From Edolisoma coerulescens (taxonomy: Eukaryota; Chordata; Aves; Passeriformes; Campephagidae), in NCBI GenBank assembly GCA_013397115.1, contig VWZW01006249.1, positions 2,430,208 through 2,494,207 of the forward strand: a stretch of DNA of 64,000 nucleotides, read 5' to 3'. The notes under the pieces are model-generated. The model was not told the origin of the DNA. It did not search any database and was given only the letters and a program-made list of their open reading frames with translations. Of this stretch, positions 12,798 to 25,900 are shown piece after piece. Each line of letters begins with the position of its first letter. The stretch's first letter is position 1. A program made the position numbers and the translations under genes.

Positions 12798-15700
12798 TGG
12801 AGGAATTGCTATCACTGGAGGGGCTCCTGTCCTATTGCAAGGCACAGGTATAAATAAGTCAGTCAGTTGAAGGTCACAAATCTTTTTCCAGAGTGTGACT
12901 GCTGTGGGCAAGAGGGAGTGGGCAGGAATACCCGGGGCCCGGGCAGGGAAACCACTCACCAAGCCGCTGGTGTTGGATCAGAACACAGCTACCACTGTGC
13001 AAAGAAAAGGCACCAGCAATACTGGTTCTGCTCAGCTTGAATTTCCATTCATGTGTCTGTACAAACAGCAGCACAGGTCCTTCAGCACTGCTTTTCTCCA
13101 CAGTAGGCCAAGCTTTTTAAAATTTATGTCTCATAAAGAGAAATAAAGGAATAGCATATTCCTCATTTCTGAGAGAAATCTCCTTAAGGACTCCTTCAAA
13201 ATAATAATCAAAATATTTTTTATTGGAAATAGGAAAAAAAGATTATTTTTATTTATTTTAGTTGCCTTTAGTTTTCTAAATGTTAAATTACATAAAAATA
13301 CAGTACCATATAAACCAATCATTTTAATGCACAATATAGCACGTTGCTTTGATTTTCCTTTTTAGTACTCACCACTCAGAGACTGCTTCAGGTTCTTAAA
13401 TAATTGGGAAGACAATTGCAGCCCCTCAGTTTCCAGTGGTCATTAGCAGCTAAAGATCCTAAAGAGCTGCACTGCTCCAAGCAGCAGAGTGGTTTTATAC
13501 TCCTAAAGAGGCAATTAATACTTCTGTATTGTTTTGTTCTCGTCAGTTGGAGAATGGGCTGTGCTTTGGCAGAGGGCATTATTTATGGTCTAGTTTGCTA
13601 CCGAGTGGGATTCTTTGCTGACCGATTGATGTCTTCTGACATGTCTGACACAGGAGGGACACAATATTGGAAAGAGAAAAGTAGCAAATAGTCCATCCTT
13701 TGAGAGTCACCAATCAGCAGCACAATCCCTCATCGTTAGCATCAGTGCCACATTCTTTACAGCATCTATTTTTGCCTGGAAGATAAATGTACAAGGGTGG
13801 GATTTTTTATACTATATTTAGGCAATTAATATGGTAACACCACATGTGTCTCTTCAGGACATGATCTAAAAAGTGAACTCTGCTCCCTCCACACTTCCAG
13901 CACACATTCTGACAGCATCACAGGAATTCTTCTTTTTTTCTGTTTACTGTCTACAGTATAGATTCGCTGCCATTTGATCCTCTGGCTGTTCTTCCCATAA
14001 TACTGAAGACAATTATCTACTGCTAATAATGATTCTGATCTTTTAATTGTTCTTCATCTGTTAGCTGGTCAAACTGGAGTGAATTGTGGCCGCTGCCACC
14101 TGTATCTGACCCTTTCCGTAGGAATTCTCTCCCACCAACGAGTGCCTAGAGCATTCCTAGGGACCCTCAGTCTCGTCCTTTAATTGTTATCCTTATTGTG
14201 CTCCACTTCCTTCTCCTCTGCCCCCTGAAGAAGTACCTTGAGATGCACAAAGAAAAGCCCTGTTTCTTCCTTGCCAGGAGAACTGCTTTCTCTTTTTGAT
14301 CTCACATGTACAGACATCGCAGGCTCCCAGCTCCGGTGCCTTCCTCCCTGTTCCTTGCCTTCCATTTCTGTTAGTCAGCTGGAAGGATTTTCTGGGATCC
14401 AATCTCCCAGTAGAATGCCTGTATTTTCTCTGTATCTCACCTCAGAAATTGTCCCTTTTGTCTTCAGCTATCAAATATTTGGTTGGTATCCTCAAGATTC
14501 TTCAATCTGGTCTGTCTTTGGATGTTGCCGTACTCCTGTGTGCTCAGTGTGTAAATCAGATACACTGGCCAAAAAAGCCCAGCAACACAGGCAAATGCTG
14601 CAACTTCTGCAAGCAAATGCTGCAACCTCTTTGCTCATCCAGCCAAGTCATAACCACACCCCCATGGTTCCACAGGAAGGGTTTGAACAACAGATGTCCC
14701 ACATTCCTGCTCGAATTAGTTCCTGAACAGACACACTGATACCTTGTGATGGTGTCAGTATTCCAAAACTGTTTGTACCAACAATCACAGGAAGATGATT
14801 AAAGCAGATATTTTCACAAATTCCATGGAGCTTGTTTTATCAGAACTGTCACATTTTGGTAATTCAAACTTTCAGCTTGCTGAAGTCAGGTACCTTTTTT
14901 CTTTTCATACAGCAATGTGGTCTTTCTGTCCCTGGATAGATCTCTTTCCCTCACCATCTTTCACTTAACCGTTTCTTCTTTTCCTGACCAGCATTTAAGC
15001 AAAAATATAGAGCTACTGGATTAACAGTGAGACAATCTACATTACTTTGCTGCCTTCTATGGAAATATTAAATATGGAGACAAATCTAAGATCATAATTA
15101 CATAGCAGCAACAGTAAAGCAGGCAGTGCCTGAACTGGATGCATTAATTAGACTTGCCAATTAGTATTATCTAACTTGCTAATATTTTGAAACCAAAGTT
15201 TTCTGTTAGCCACTGCCAAACTCATAATCCAGAGGAAAACTGCCCATTCAAAAACATCTGCGTTGTGCACCTTAGTAAATGGGAATACTGAAAACCTCAT
15301 GCCCTGCAACTTGTTAATGTGATACCCTGGCATTACAGAGTGAAAATACTTTGACAGCTTTAATGTGTCCTTTTCCAGTGTAATGACTTGGTGCTTAAAA
15401 ATGAATGTTTTTCTACAACATGATCCCTCAGCTCCTAACAGAAGATTTCAGCTCATTTTACAACACATGATGAAGCATCTTCCTTGTTATAACGTGACAA
15501 TGGCACTACTGAGCACAACAATTTGAGTCTGAATGTGCCACTGCAAGACAGAAAAAATCTGAAGAGGCAATTCCACCTAGAACTATGCAGCAAATGCATA
15601 AGAAAGAGGAAGAGGAATGATTAAAGATGCATTAGCACAGTCTGACAAACAAGGCCCTTGACAAAAGAACCCTTGGTACTCTGGTAGAAGGGGAATGGCA

Positions 15701-16870
15701 GAGATTATCTGAGAGACAGCCAAAGAATCTGAGCGGGTCTAAGGAAGTCTCACATTTTGAAATACTTGAGATGAAAATGTGTCTGTTCAGACGAAGTCGA
15801 TTCTAAACAATCTCACTATAAAATATATCACTTCTGAAAAGCTTTCAAAGTCTAGGAAAAAATGCTCTTTTCCGAATTACCGAGCCCAAGTATTAAGTTT
15901 GGCATGTGGAATAACCAAAAATATGTTACATGTGACCCAGGTGTTTTCATTTCAGATAAATTAACATACAACAAATGGGTTCAATGCCTCATGCCAGCTC
16001 ATAACACACCACTTTTTCTAGGAACTTGTGTGTTTTGTCTCAACTCCTGATCAGGAAAAACCCAACCACAAACACCAGCAGTTAGTGAGATTTTGATTCA
16101 GCCCAAGCCAGACCCCTAATAATTAGTGGGCTTTCAGAGGGAAGCAGCTGCTTGGATCTTTTCTTTTGGTGTGGACTGATATTGGCTTACAAAGTACCTT
16201 TAGAGAGACTGCCCCAAGGAAAAAAATAAGTAAAGCCATATCTGTATTTGACATTTTAAACCCCGGTTTTTAATCTCAGTTCTCCCATGCACTATTTTCA
16301 AAGAATAAACACCACATTGAATCTCCTCTGCTAAACAGACAAAGCCATTTTCTGTTTTGCAAATCTGCAGGAGAACCCATATGTGGCCTCATAAAATGAC
16401 TGGTCCCTTAACCTCTATCCATGTGATGGGGCATTAGAAGCCCCTGTACACTGGTTCCTAACAAGTTTGGTAGCAGCCTTGTTACTGTTTGACAGCCTTA
16501 ATTGAAGTCTCTGGACTTCCGGGAAGGAATACATGACTGATTGCTGAACCAAGTTAACCAGTTCTCCACAGTCTCAAAATGAAATTAAGACTTATTAAGA
16601 TTCAAGTTAGGAAAGACACCTGCTTTAAAAATTTAATCTGATGAGTTTCTATAAAGATCTAAAGTACAAATTTTTTTTAAAACCACACCTTTTACATCTG
16701 GTTTGAGGTTTGCAAATTGCCATATTAAGCTATCACTTGCTTTTGCACAGTGCATGGGCCCTTCAGAACAGTAAAAAATACCTGTATACACAAGAACGGA
16801 ATCACTCTGTTTTACAGAATGCAGTATTCTTTCAGCTTTTGTAAATCTGAAAATCTTTTTGCCCCTTCAG
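12798..16870. other. Non-coding stretch, no gene seen
   Basis: Unique sequence. A short minus-strand segment (12,960-12,994) has a strong acceptor (CTTTTCTTTGCACAG) and a strong donor (CTTG|GTGAGTGG) but is only 35 bases long. A 162-codon frame at 14,238-14,726 (+) has no recognisable content. It overlaps a small direct repeat of GCAAATGCTGCAAC (two copies, near 14,590 and 14,608). A GC-rich patch with CCCGGGGCCCGGG lies at about 12,930-12,945. Confidence 0.5.
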
Positions 16871-16957
16871 TAAATCAGCACTGTGCACAAAGCTGCATTG
16901 AGTGCCCCCCTCGGTACAGAGAAGCAGATCCGTGCAGATTGCCAGCCCCAGTCATTA
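16871..16957 (+). CDS. Candidate cysteine-rich exon, product unknown
   Basis: A strong acceptor (CTTTTTGCCCCTTCAG) and a strong donor (ATTA|GTAAGTTC) enclose 87 bases. Only one frame is open. It enters in phase 1 and leaves in phase 1, the pattern common in shuffled extracellular modules. The 28 codons start NQHCAQSCIECPPRYREADP and contain four cysteines within the first 21 residues. The spacing does not match an EGF, sushi or TSP1 module that I can name. Real splice sites around non-coding sequence, or chance, remain possible. Confidence 0.25.
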
Positions 16958-19900
16958 GTAAGTTCTGCATCGTTTACTTGTGTTTCCTACAGAATTAGCT
17001 TGCAAAAAGCGTGGGAGATTTCAGGAGTGATGAACCACCACAGCTCCCCTGGTTCTGCTGCAGTGGATGAATGCCCAGCACCCTGGCATGTCTCACAGGG
17101 ATGCATAACCAAACTGATCAGGATATTCCTGAGGGAACTCTTCATTAAATCCTAGCCATTTATAACACTAACTCATTACAAGAAATAATTACCATAGCAA
17201 CCACTGCACACCATGCATTTGCTGGCACCAACAGTGAGTCTTCTGTGGGGAGGAAGCAGGAGGGAAACAAGTCAAAACAAAAACTTCTATACAAGTTTGG
17301 CGTAGTCACTCACAGCTAGATTGTTTCCCTGTATTTTATTTTCATCAAAAGACCATATCCTATATTATGGAGACTGTTTCAAACAAGCAGCAAACATTTT
17401 AGCATTTAGGAATACAACATAGTGTGTCAACATTTCACACGGCATTGTACCAAAGCCCTTTGGTGCTTTTACATACAATAGCACTTCACACACTCCAATC
17501 CTTCTGATCTCCCTTAGAATGCCAAGGCAAGCTGGGCTGCAGCTGAAGATGTGAGCAACCTGGGTTTGTTTGGTTTTTTCCTTTTCCTTTTCCTCTCTGC
17601 ATCAGAACAATGCCAATGTCATTCCCATTTAAACCTAGACACTCAAAAGACATTTAGCTGTGTTTAGTCCCAGTACCTTAGAGGACCCAATCACAGAAAA
17701 CAGAACACAATTTCCCACCCATAAAAATGGAAGTGGCAGTGCCCTAACTGCTTTATTGCAAACATACTGTAGACTGTGACATTCTCAGATGCTCAGAGCA
17801 GTGGAACCACACAACAGAGGATAAAAACGGATGTAGAACCAGGGCCAAGAGAGTCATACAAAAGACAATCCGGGGGAGTTCAGATCTAGACATCTTCCCC
17901 AGTGTGAAAAACAGAAGCAGAGATGCACTGGGGACAGCTCAGTTGCCTTAAGCTACCTGATGATAAAAGGCTTAAAGATAAGCCTTTATGCTCCTGCAGG
18001 ACTCACTGAGAGCTTTTTTCATTATCTCCCAAGGCCAAAGTCTGTTTCCACTGGTCAAGATTTCAAAGACTGCAAGACCAGCTGTGCAAGGCCTAACTCC
18101 AATACCTTGTGAGATGTCTAATGTGTCCAAAGAGACCGAGACAATTCTAGCTGACCAGTTAAGGCTCCATCCTGTTGTTTTTAATGCCTAGTTATCACAG
18201 AACAGGGAACAAGACCTGGGACTGGTAAGGATGGTGTTTATCATCTGCACAGAGGACTGGCACTGCTCAGCTGAAGGTTGCCCAGCCAGTTCAAACACAT
18301 TCTTACACTTGGCAATTGTGAGGCTTAGCAAAATAACTCTGGAGTTTCTGGCCTCTGAAGGCCTGGAAAAGTGTGTTTCATTGGGAAGTTTTACAATATC
18401 AATTACAGATTTCAAAGAGCACTAAGGCAAAAGGTTCTGCCCCCTTCTGAGCTCCTCCCCTTTGTTAAGCTTTCCCTTCCTTTCTACAGGAAAAAAAAAA
18501 ATCACTATTATTTTACTTTACAGGATTAAAAAAAGCAAGAAAGTGAAACCCTGGGGGCTGGGAGACTTGGACTTTAAAGGACTCTGTAATGAACTGTTTC
18601 ATGGTAGTTAATCACTTTAATCGTGCTTCCTTTCCTCAATAAAAGTTTCCCTGCCTGTACTCTCCAAGTGATCTCCAATCCTTCTCTAATACAATGCCCC
18701 GAGGGTTAGAGTGTGTTCCAGCTCTGGAACATCGGCCTGAGCAAAGGGCAAAAATCCCTTACTCTTCTGGCTGATTCTTTTCTGAATTCATTCCAGAATT
18801 ACCACCACATTTTAACTCCAGTGCCATGCAGAACATGCTTTTACTATCAGTTACAACAGGCTCTTACTGTACTGCTCTTCAGTCATTAGCTTTCCATTTT
18901 ATATCTGGTTTTATAGTTACTTTTCAAAAATGCGTTAGTTTTAAAAAACTTTGGATGAAAATTGGATTTCTTTTGTAACTGTAGCTCTTTTTATTTTGGA
19001 AAAATAAGCTTGGGATAAAAAAACAGAAATAAGGATTTGAGACCCACTGCAATGGTTTGGGAAATGGGAGAAAGAAAGGAGAAAATGTCTTATGAGTTTT
19101 GATCTTCTGTCTTGCTGCCAAAGGAGATGAGAGTCCCAGTAAACTGCTGTGTGCACCTACACAAACCTCACCATCAGTGCTTTTCTGCAATGGGAACGAA
19201 GGACTCCTGTTAGTAGTGGGGGCTCATTGACCTCTTCTGGCATCTGCCTGACTCCCCTTCTGCAGTGCTGGGTTTGTACACAATATAAAGCACAAGCTTT
19301 CAGGCATTCCTCAGTATTAATGAGCAATTAACACTGTGTCTGTTTAAGTCAGTGATTATCTGAGGGGTTCCTATTCTCAAAATAGTTTCTTTTAAACTAT
19401 GTCTGTCTTCAGTCCTATTTTGAATACAACTTTTAGTTTATTATCCCAGTGGAATAAGTGCATCTCTTGTCCACACTGAAAAGAAGCCATTTCCCTCCAA
19501 GCACTGTAAAATATCTGTTCACATAGAAATAAACACTGAAACTTAGAGCAATGTCTTCGCCTCCACAACCCCTTCCTCCCCCCACATTTGCTTCTTGACA
19601 ACTACTAACAATAAATGTAAAAGTAATCCTAGTTTTTATTTGAAGCTATCTCAGCTTTAAAAGAACCTTCCAAAAATGATTGAGGCTATGATTTAAACCC
19701 ATAGGTAACCCCTGAAATCTGCTTTGAATAGCAACAAATGCCTAACAATATCTTGAGCGCTTGTAGCGAAGAAATCTAATCTCTGAACTCCTAAAGGTCA
19801 AGATTTACTGCCTGGTAATATGGCTCAAGTGTAAATGCTCTGTAATGCTACAGCAGGTGATTGCTTTGCTCTCTAGACAGTGTCAATTTTGCCCAAGTAG

Positions 19901-22900
19901 CAGCAGATGTGTCTAGCATTAAGCCAGAATGGTGTCAAGGGCCCTTCTTGAACAGAACTGCTTCTCAGAGAAACTGGTCCTAAAGCCCCAATCTATTAAG
20001 ACCATACCCAAAAGACAGACATTTAAAACTTAAAGGATGCTGGAGAATCAAGGTGCTTTAGAGCTCTAATGTTTCACAGTCCGATATCCTGGGAGAAGAA
20101 ATTCTCTTGTGATACAAATGCATATCCTCAAATCACACAAGCCTGCCAGTGCAGCTAAAGTAACTGACACCAGAAAAGTATTTGGCTCCAAATATTCTTC
20201 ATTCCTAACTTCTTCATCCTGAATTTCCTCAGTGAGGTGCTGCCATGGTGTCACAGTTAATGTCACAGTGCTCCCACCTGGGGTGCTCCTGCAACCCCTG
20301 GCTCCCTTACCCAGGCCATTTTTGCCCAGTACCCATGGCAGCTATGAAATCCTACCCTAAATGTACTTTTTGAAATAATTCATCATTGCTCTGACTTCTC
20401 CAAGCTACAGAGACAGAAAAATCAAAGACTTCATTACGTTAAATACTGCCTGTTTTGTTAGGATACATTCTAAGTCCAAGGATAAGAAGATAGGGAAAGC
20501 ACATTCCATTTGCAAATAAAGAGCTGTAGTCAGTCTGCAGAGGATCCAGTGCACTTTAGTTCTACTCATGTAAAAGAAGCAACACAAAATGATTCCAAAA
20601 TCAACAGTGGAAGCTCCTCACACACTTTCCCATATTGACACTTGTAGCTGTGTAGCAAAGCAGGCTGGACCCTTTCCCAGGAGAACTTTTATCCAGCTGT
20701 TGATAGCCCTTCCCACCTTGGTGCTGCTGGGCACAGATACTCCAAAGGCCTCAGGAAACACAGGCCCATGGCGTTTCTCATGTCTGCAGTCACTAAAGAA
20801 TATTAGGACAGTTTAGGACAGCATTGCCCAAGAGTCTGAATTTGGTCTGACTTGAATAAGTTTTCCTTCCATGCCTTGGTGTGGAGAGTTGATACTTCTG
20901 AAAGAGCTGATACTAAATACCTGTACCTGGGCTGAACAACATGGAAACAACTTGGCTGCTAAAATGGAACTTAGTCTGTTGAATGGGAATTTAAATGGAA
21001 TATTCTCTACTTGTTACAGCGATGAGGTTGCCTTGCTTAACTTGAGATTTTCTGTTTTTCCTCCAAGAACATTTAGAAAAGGTTTTCGTAGGATTCAAAC
21101 ATGATTAATAAATATTTTAACAGCTGTACAATTACACAATGTGTATTCCAACAAATCATCTAGCCCGTTCTCTGATTTTACCCAGCTAAGAATTTTTTGC
21201 ACTTCATATAATACAGTTTCTCAGATGGTGTTGCTTTGTGCTCACTTGGCATACACACACTTCACATCTGTAACTTATATATGTAGATACTTAACATACC
21301 TAGTAGGTTTTTACGTATCAGTTTTACCTAAAAATCAGTATTACAGTGACTCAGGTCTTTACAGAAACATTGTTTCTGCAAGTCTGAAGCTTGATTTCGG
21401 GCTTCGCAAGAGCATAAAATAATCTCTCCCTCAAATTAAACTTTTCATGGACGGCAGTAAGCAGCCTTTAGAAAAAGCTCTGACAGACTCTGTTTATGTG
21501 CAGGAGTCATACTGGGACAACTTAAAAAAAATCAATGTAAAATCCTAGTGCAAACAACAGAGTTTAAAATTAATTACATTGGCTGAGTTTCTGGCTGTAA
21601 ATCATACGAGTAATTTCACTAGTGCTACCAGAGCAGGCATTCCTGCCAGACCTCACTGGGAGCTTACTCACCTATATCATTTGAAGTAATCCTTTTGAGG
21701 TCTTATTTATGGATGCATGGAAAGCACGATGCCATCCAGCCCCACGCTGGGCATGCTGTCATTAAGCACTGAATGGCAGCAAATGCAATTTAACTTCTCT
21801 GAACAGCATCATTTGGAATAGTCCCAGGAAAACCCAGCATAAAACTAATTTCTAGCTGCATCAGATATGTAAGTATTTACAGAGCTCTTTGTAAACATAC
21901 TGCAATTAAAAACATTTAATAGAGAACAAACCCACTTCACCATATGGCAAATCATCTTCAGTTAAGGCAAGAGAGCCTCAGGGTCTGACAAAGAGGGCAA
22001 GGGAGACAGACTGTAAATTCCAAAGACCTGACAGAAAAGGGGCCCCCAAAATAGCTTATCTATGTTGGAATTATGACAATGACATAGAAAAAGTAGCCCC
22101 AGGCCTCAAATCTTTGCCATGGGATACAAAGACACCTGTAAAAATCCCTGTGTAGGACCAACATACCTTATATGAAAAATAATTGCTTTAAACAGCAGGA
22201 AGTGTGAAGTGCAGCATTATCCCAGAATATCACAACCTGTTAGTGCTGTCAAGAACTGCATCAGGAGATTAATCTCCATCTACACAAGGCTTTCTCTTGA
22301 GTTAAAAATTCACATGCAAAGTCAGCATGGAGGGAAAAGGCTGACAGTGGAATGGAAGATATACCTGATTCCTGTAGCAAAACTCTTGGAGTCCTCCTTC
22401 AGGATACATTTGGTACAAGGTAATAAAAAGATGACTCAGAAGATTTAACCAAACTCTTGAAATTTCTCAGAAACACAGATTTTTCCAAACAAAGTACAGG
22501 TTTGGGGTTTTTTAAAACACAGAAATTTGATATGGCTGCTTAAAGAAAATAAATATTCCTCTTCATTTGCTACCAAGTTGTGTGCTGGAGTCCTCAGTTG
22601 TGTGCAGAGCCCCTGAGTGACCCTAGCTTTTCAAATCAGGTGTCATACAAGTTGAGAAGAGGTTTTCAGGGAGGAGATGGGATTTTTATCATTCCCTGAA
22701 AACTGCTAATGAACAGCAACACCTAAGATGATAGAAATTCTAGGCCTTTGATTGCCACAGTACAACACAGCTCGGGGACCAGGGTAACCGCAGCTCCAGC
22801 AGCAACAGCTCTCCCTCCGTGCCACGGAAAACAAACCTCTGCTGCACAGGAAGGCATCCCCAGGAGTACCAGGATTCAGTCAACTTCTAGAACTCCCTGG

Positions 22901-25900
22901 GGCAGAGGTTCGGAGGATGAGCTTGGTAAGACTCAAGCAGGGATGGCCAATGCTTTGCAGAAAGTGCTGTAAAATGCACAGAGAGAACAACAAGAACTGG
23001 AACAAGCAGGGCCTAAGCCAACAGAGGGAGAAGCCGCCTCACTTCATCCCCATGCCAGCCCGCTCTCCTGGAATTTGTGAATCTGCAGGGAAGCACGTCT
23101 GAACGCACTTGGAGTGAGGCTTGGCACAGCCAAGAACACCCCTCCAAAAGCCCGGCTTACAACCTGCAGTGATCCTGGTGATCAGAAGTACCTGTACAGA
23201 GTCCATTTTTTATGTAAGTTTTACAGGATGTCAGAGTTGTCAAATAGCTCAGAAACACCTGAGTAGTCTTCAGTGGATTAAATGCTTTCATAACAGGTTG
23301 AAGTTGAGTGACATTTTCAAGCTTCAGTTTGTCCTACGTGAACCAATATGCAAAACTAATGAGATCATAAATTTTTCCTCCAGTTAACGTGCTAGGTGGA
23401 GAATGGAGAGCAGAGAGAGGCAGGAAGATGAGAGGCTGCCCAAACTCATGAACTTGATGAAACCAGTGTAATCTACAACAAGAATAAGACCCACAGAAGC
23501 CGAGCCATTATTCACTGGGCTACAGTATCCCCACCGTGGATACAGCCTTCAGCTGCTCTGCCTGCCCAGGGTCCGGACTAACCCAGTGCTTGTAAAGTTA
23601 CAGCAAGAAACCAAAACACAGGGTTGGTTAACAAGAAAGCCACATCCCTTTTTTTTTAAGGTTCAGTAAAATAATGTGCTGCTGTCACAACCCAATAACT
23701 GCAGTTTTCTGTGTATCATCTTTGTAAAGCCATAGGGACAGTCTGGCAATGGCTGTCACTGCAGGGGGGCCGACAGGTTACTCCTGTGTGCACCACCGGA
23801 ATTGCTGCCGCGACAGCTGCGGCAAACAAGATGCACAAAGCACCCCTGCAAAAGCAACATAACCTTATACCTTATCTCTGCCAGCAGATACCACACACCA
23901 ACAGAGACAGACTGAAGAAACAGCAGGTAGATACAGAAGAAACCCATTCAGAGTGCAACGCTTCAGCTACTGTGCTACAGTAACCACATGTAACAGAGCA
24001 TGAGACCATCTCTGCCAAAATTCTTGCTGTTTTTAGTCCTTACAACTCTCATTTCAGATGAATGATTGGCATTCTCCAACCAAAGGTACTGTTTTGATTA
24101 TGTATACATACACAGAGCAACTTACCAAAATTAAACCTATGCATATTAAATTGCTTATTATGAAAATGCTTATTTAAAAAAAAAAAGCACTTTATCTTAG
24201 TACAAAATGGCTACTTGCAAACTAACTGCTTATTTCAAAATTCAAGTTCAGTAAGTCCAAACCTTGGCACGTTTGTTAAAAGGCATCCACCAAAATGTTG
24301 TCCTTTCCTGGGGGCAGAAGTACCAAGCACTGCCACGAGACTCCCTGCTGCCAGCTGGGGAATGGACTGGCGTTGCACAAGCTGTGTTGCAGCTGCTGGG
24401 AGACAGGGACATGCAGGCACTTAATGGTCTCTCTGCCTGGTAGTTTAGCTTGGAAACTCAGCAGCCCTTGGAAACTCTGAGTGTCCAAGCTGGGACTTAC
24501 TTTACTCGTTTAGGGGTTCCTCCCATCTCACCAGTCATGGAATAGAGTATATCTTAAGCATGATACAATTATGGTGTTATTCACACGGGGAGGATGATCA
24601 GGTTTTGGGTTCACCAGGACTTCAGACATGTGCAAGATAAACACAAGATGAGCAAATTCCACGTTCATTTGAAAGTTAATCCAGTTTCCCCAAATATTCC
24701 AGTATAGGCTCATGCTAATTGAAGTGGAAACAGTCACATTTACTCACTGCAACATCATCTCTTTGCACTTCTTCTTTAGGAACAGTCAAGGTAACAAGTC
24801 ACAAGGAAGCTGGAATTCCCAACCAACCCGAATTGAATACTTAGACCTGTAGGTCTGATCACAAGAATTGCTTTTCTGAATCCTTTTCAAGAGATTTATA
24901 ACACCTCCTATATTTCTTATATTTCATTACAAATTTCTTCTTTCCTTTTCACGGCCCAGTACTGAAAGAACACTGCACAGCACTCTCTTCAGCTGCTACT
25001 TCCTTCCCTCTTGGTTAGCACTGGTTTGAGTTTCCCTACACAACAAGATTTGTGTGTCTCAAATTCATAATTAAGACAGAGAAAGGAAAGTCCATTGCCT
25101 GGCAGGCAATCCTAGAGCACAGCAAACCAGATCAGTCCCAGATTCTTTTGTGAATTCTGCTAAATGGGATACAGCAAGGTTCTCAAATCTAAGCTCCAGC
25201 CTCTGTGTCTCAAATCCTATTTTATCTTGTAAAAAACCAAGACATTTGCACTTTTTTCATAGTGAAGTTTGTTTGTTTCAGAGGATTACATTGAAAAACA
25301 CAAGGTCCTCAGCCTTCAGCAATGTGGGCAAAGTTCTTAAAAGACAAAGTCAAGGCAATAACGTTAAGGAAACAAGACTTTCTAGGGTGTAAAGCCAGAC
25401 TATAACATACTGCTATAGATGGATGATATTTGTTAGCCTTCACCTCCCCCATCACCCAACAGATAGGATTTCACAGTCTTCCCATTGACACAATTCTTAC
25501 CTTAAACACTCCTTTTCCCTGATAACACCTCAATGCTTACACTGTTCACCTGCAGATCATCTCTTTGCCTTGTGCTGTGCTATTAAGGATTGGAAGGAGA
25601 CCAGCCTATTTCTATTATATCCTTGGATTTGAATTACGGAAGTGTTATAACTCCCAGCATGCGACCACAGCTGAAATGAGCTAGTCCTTAATTAAACAGA
25701 GGTTGAAGCTCATTGTTTAATTAAACAGATGTAAGTGCCTAATCATTCAACTATTCCAAGCATACACTGCATATCATTTAATCTCCCCACCCACACAATG
25801 AAGGCACAGCTCTAAGACTTCACTGCAATCAAACTATTTCAAATAAGCCAGCCTCTGCTTTCAACAGAAAAAAGAAATTTCCAATGACTGGATAAACATG

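Noticed and set aside
12960..12994. Minus-strand segment with strong acceptor and donor
   Set aside because: At 35 bases it is too short to judge, and an in-frame stop closes one frame. Kept only as a note in the stretch description.
14238..14739. Two overlapping frames of 162 and 147 codons (+)
   Set aside because: Overlapping open frames in different phases point to low stop density, not coding. The translations show no family.
17521..17590. Possible second CR1 fragment (GTGAGCAACCTGG)
   Set aside because: Only one short word matches the CR1 3' end. The surrounding sequence does not follow the element.
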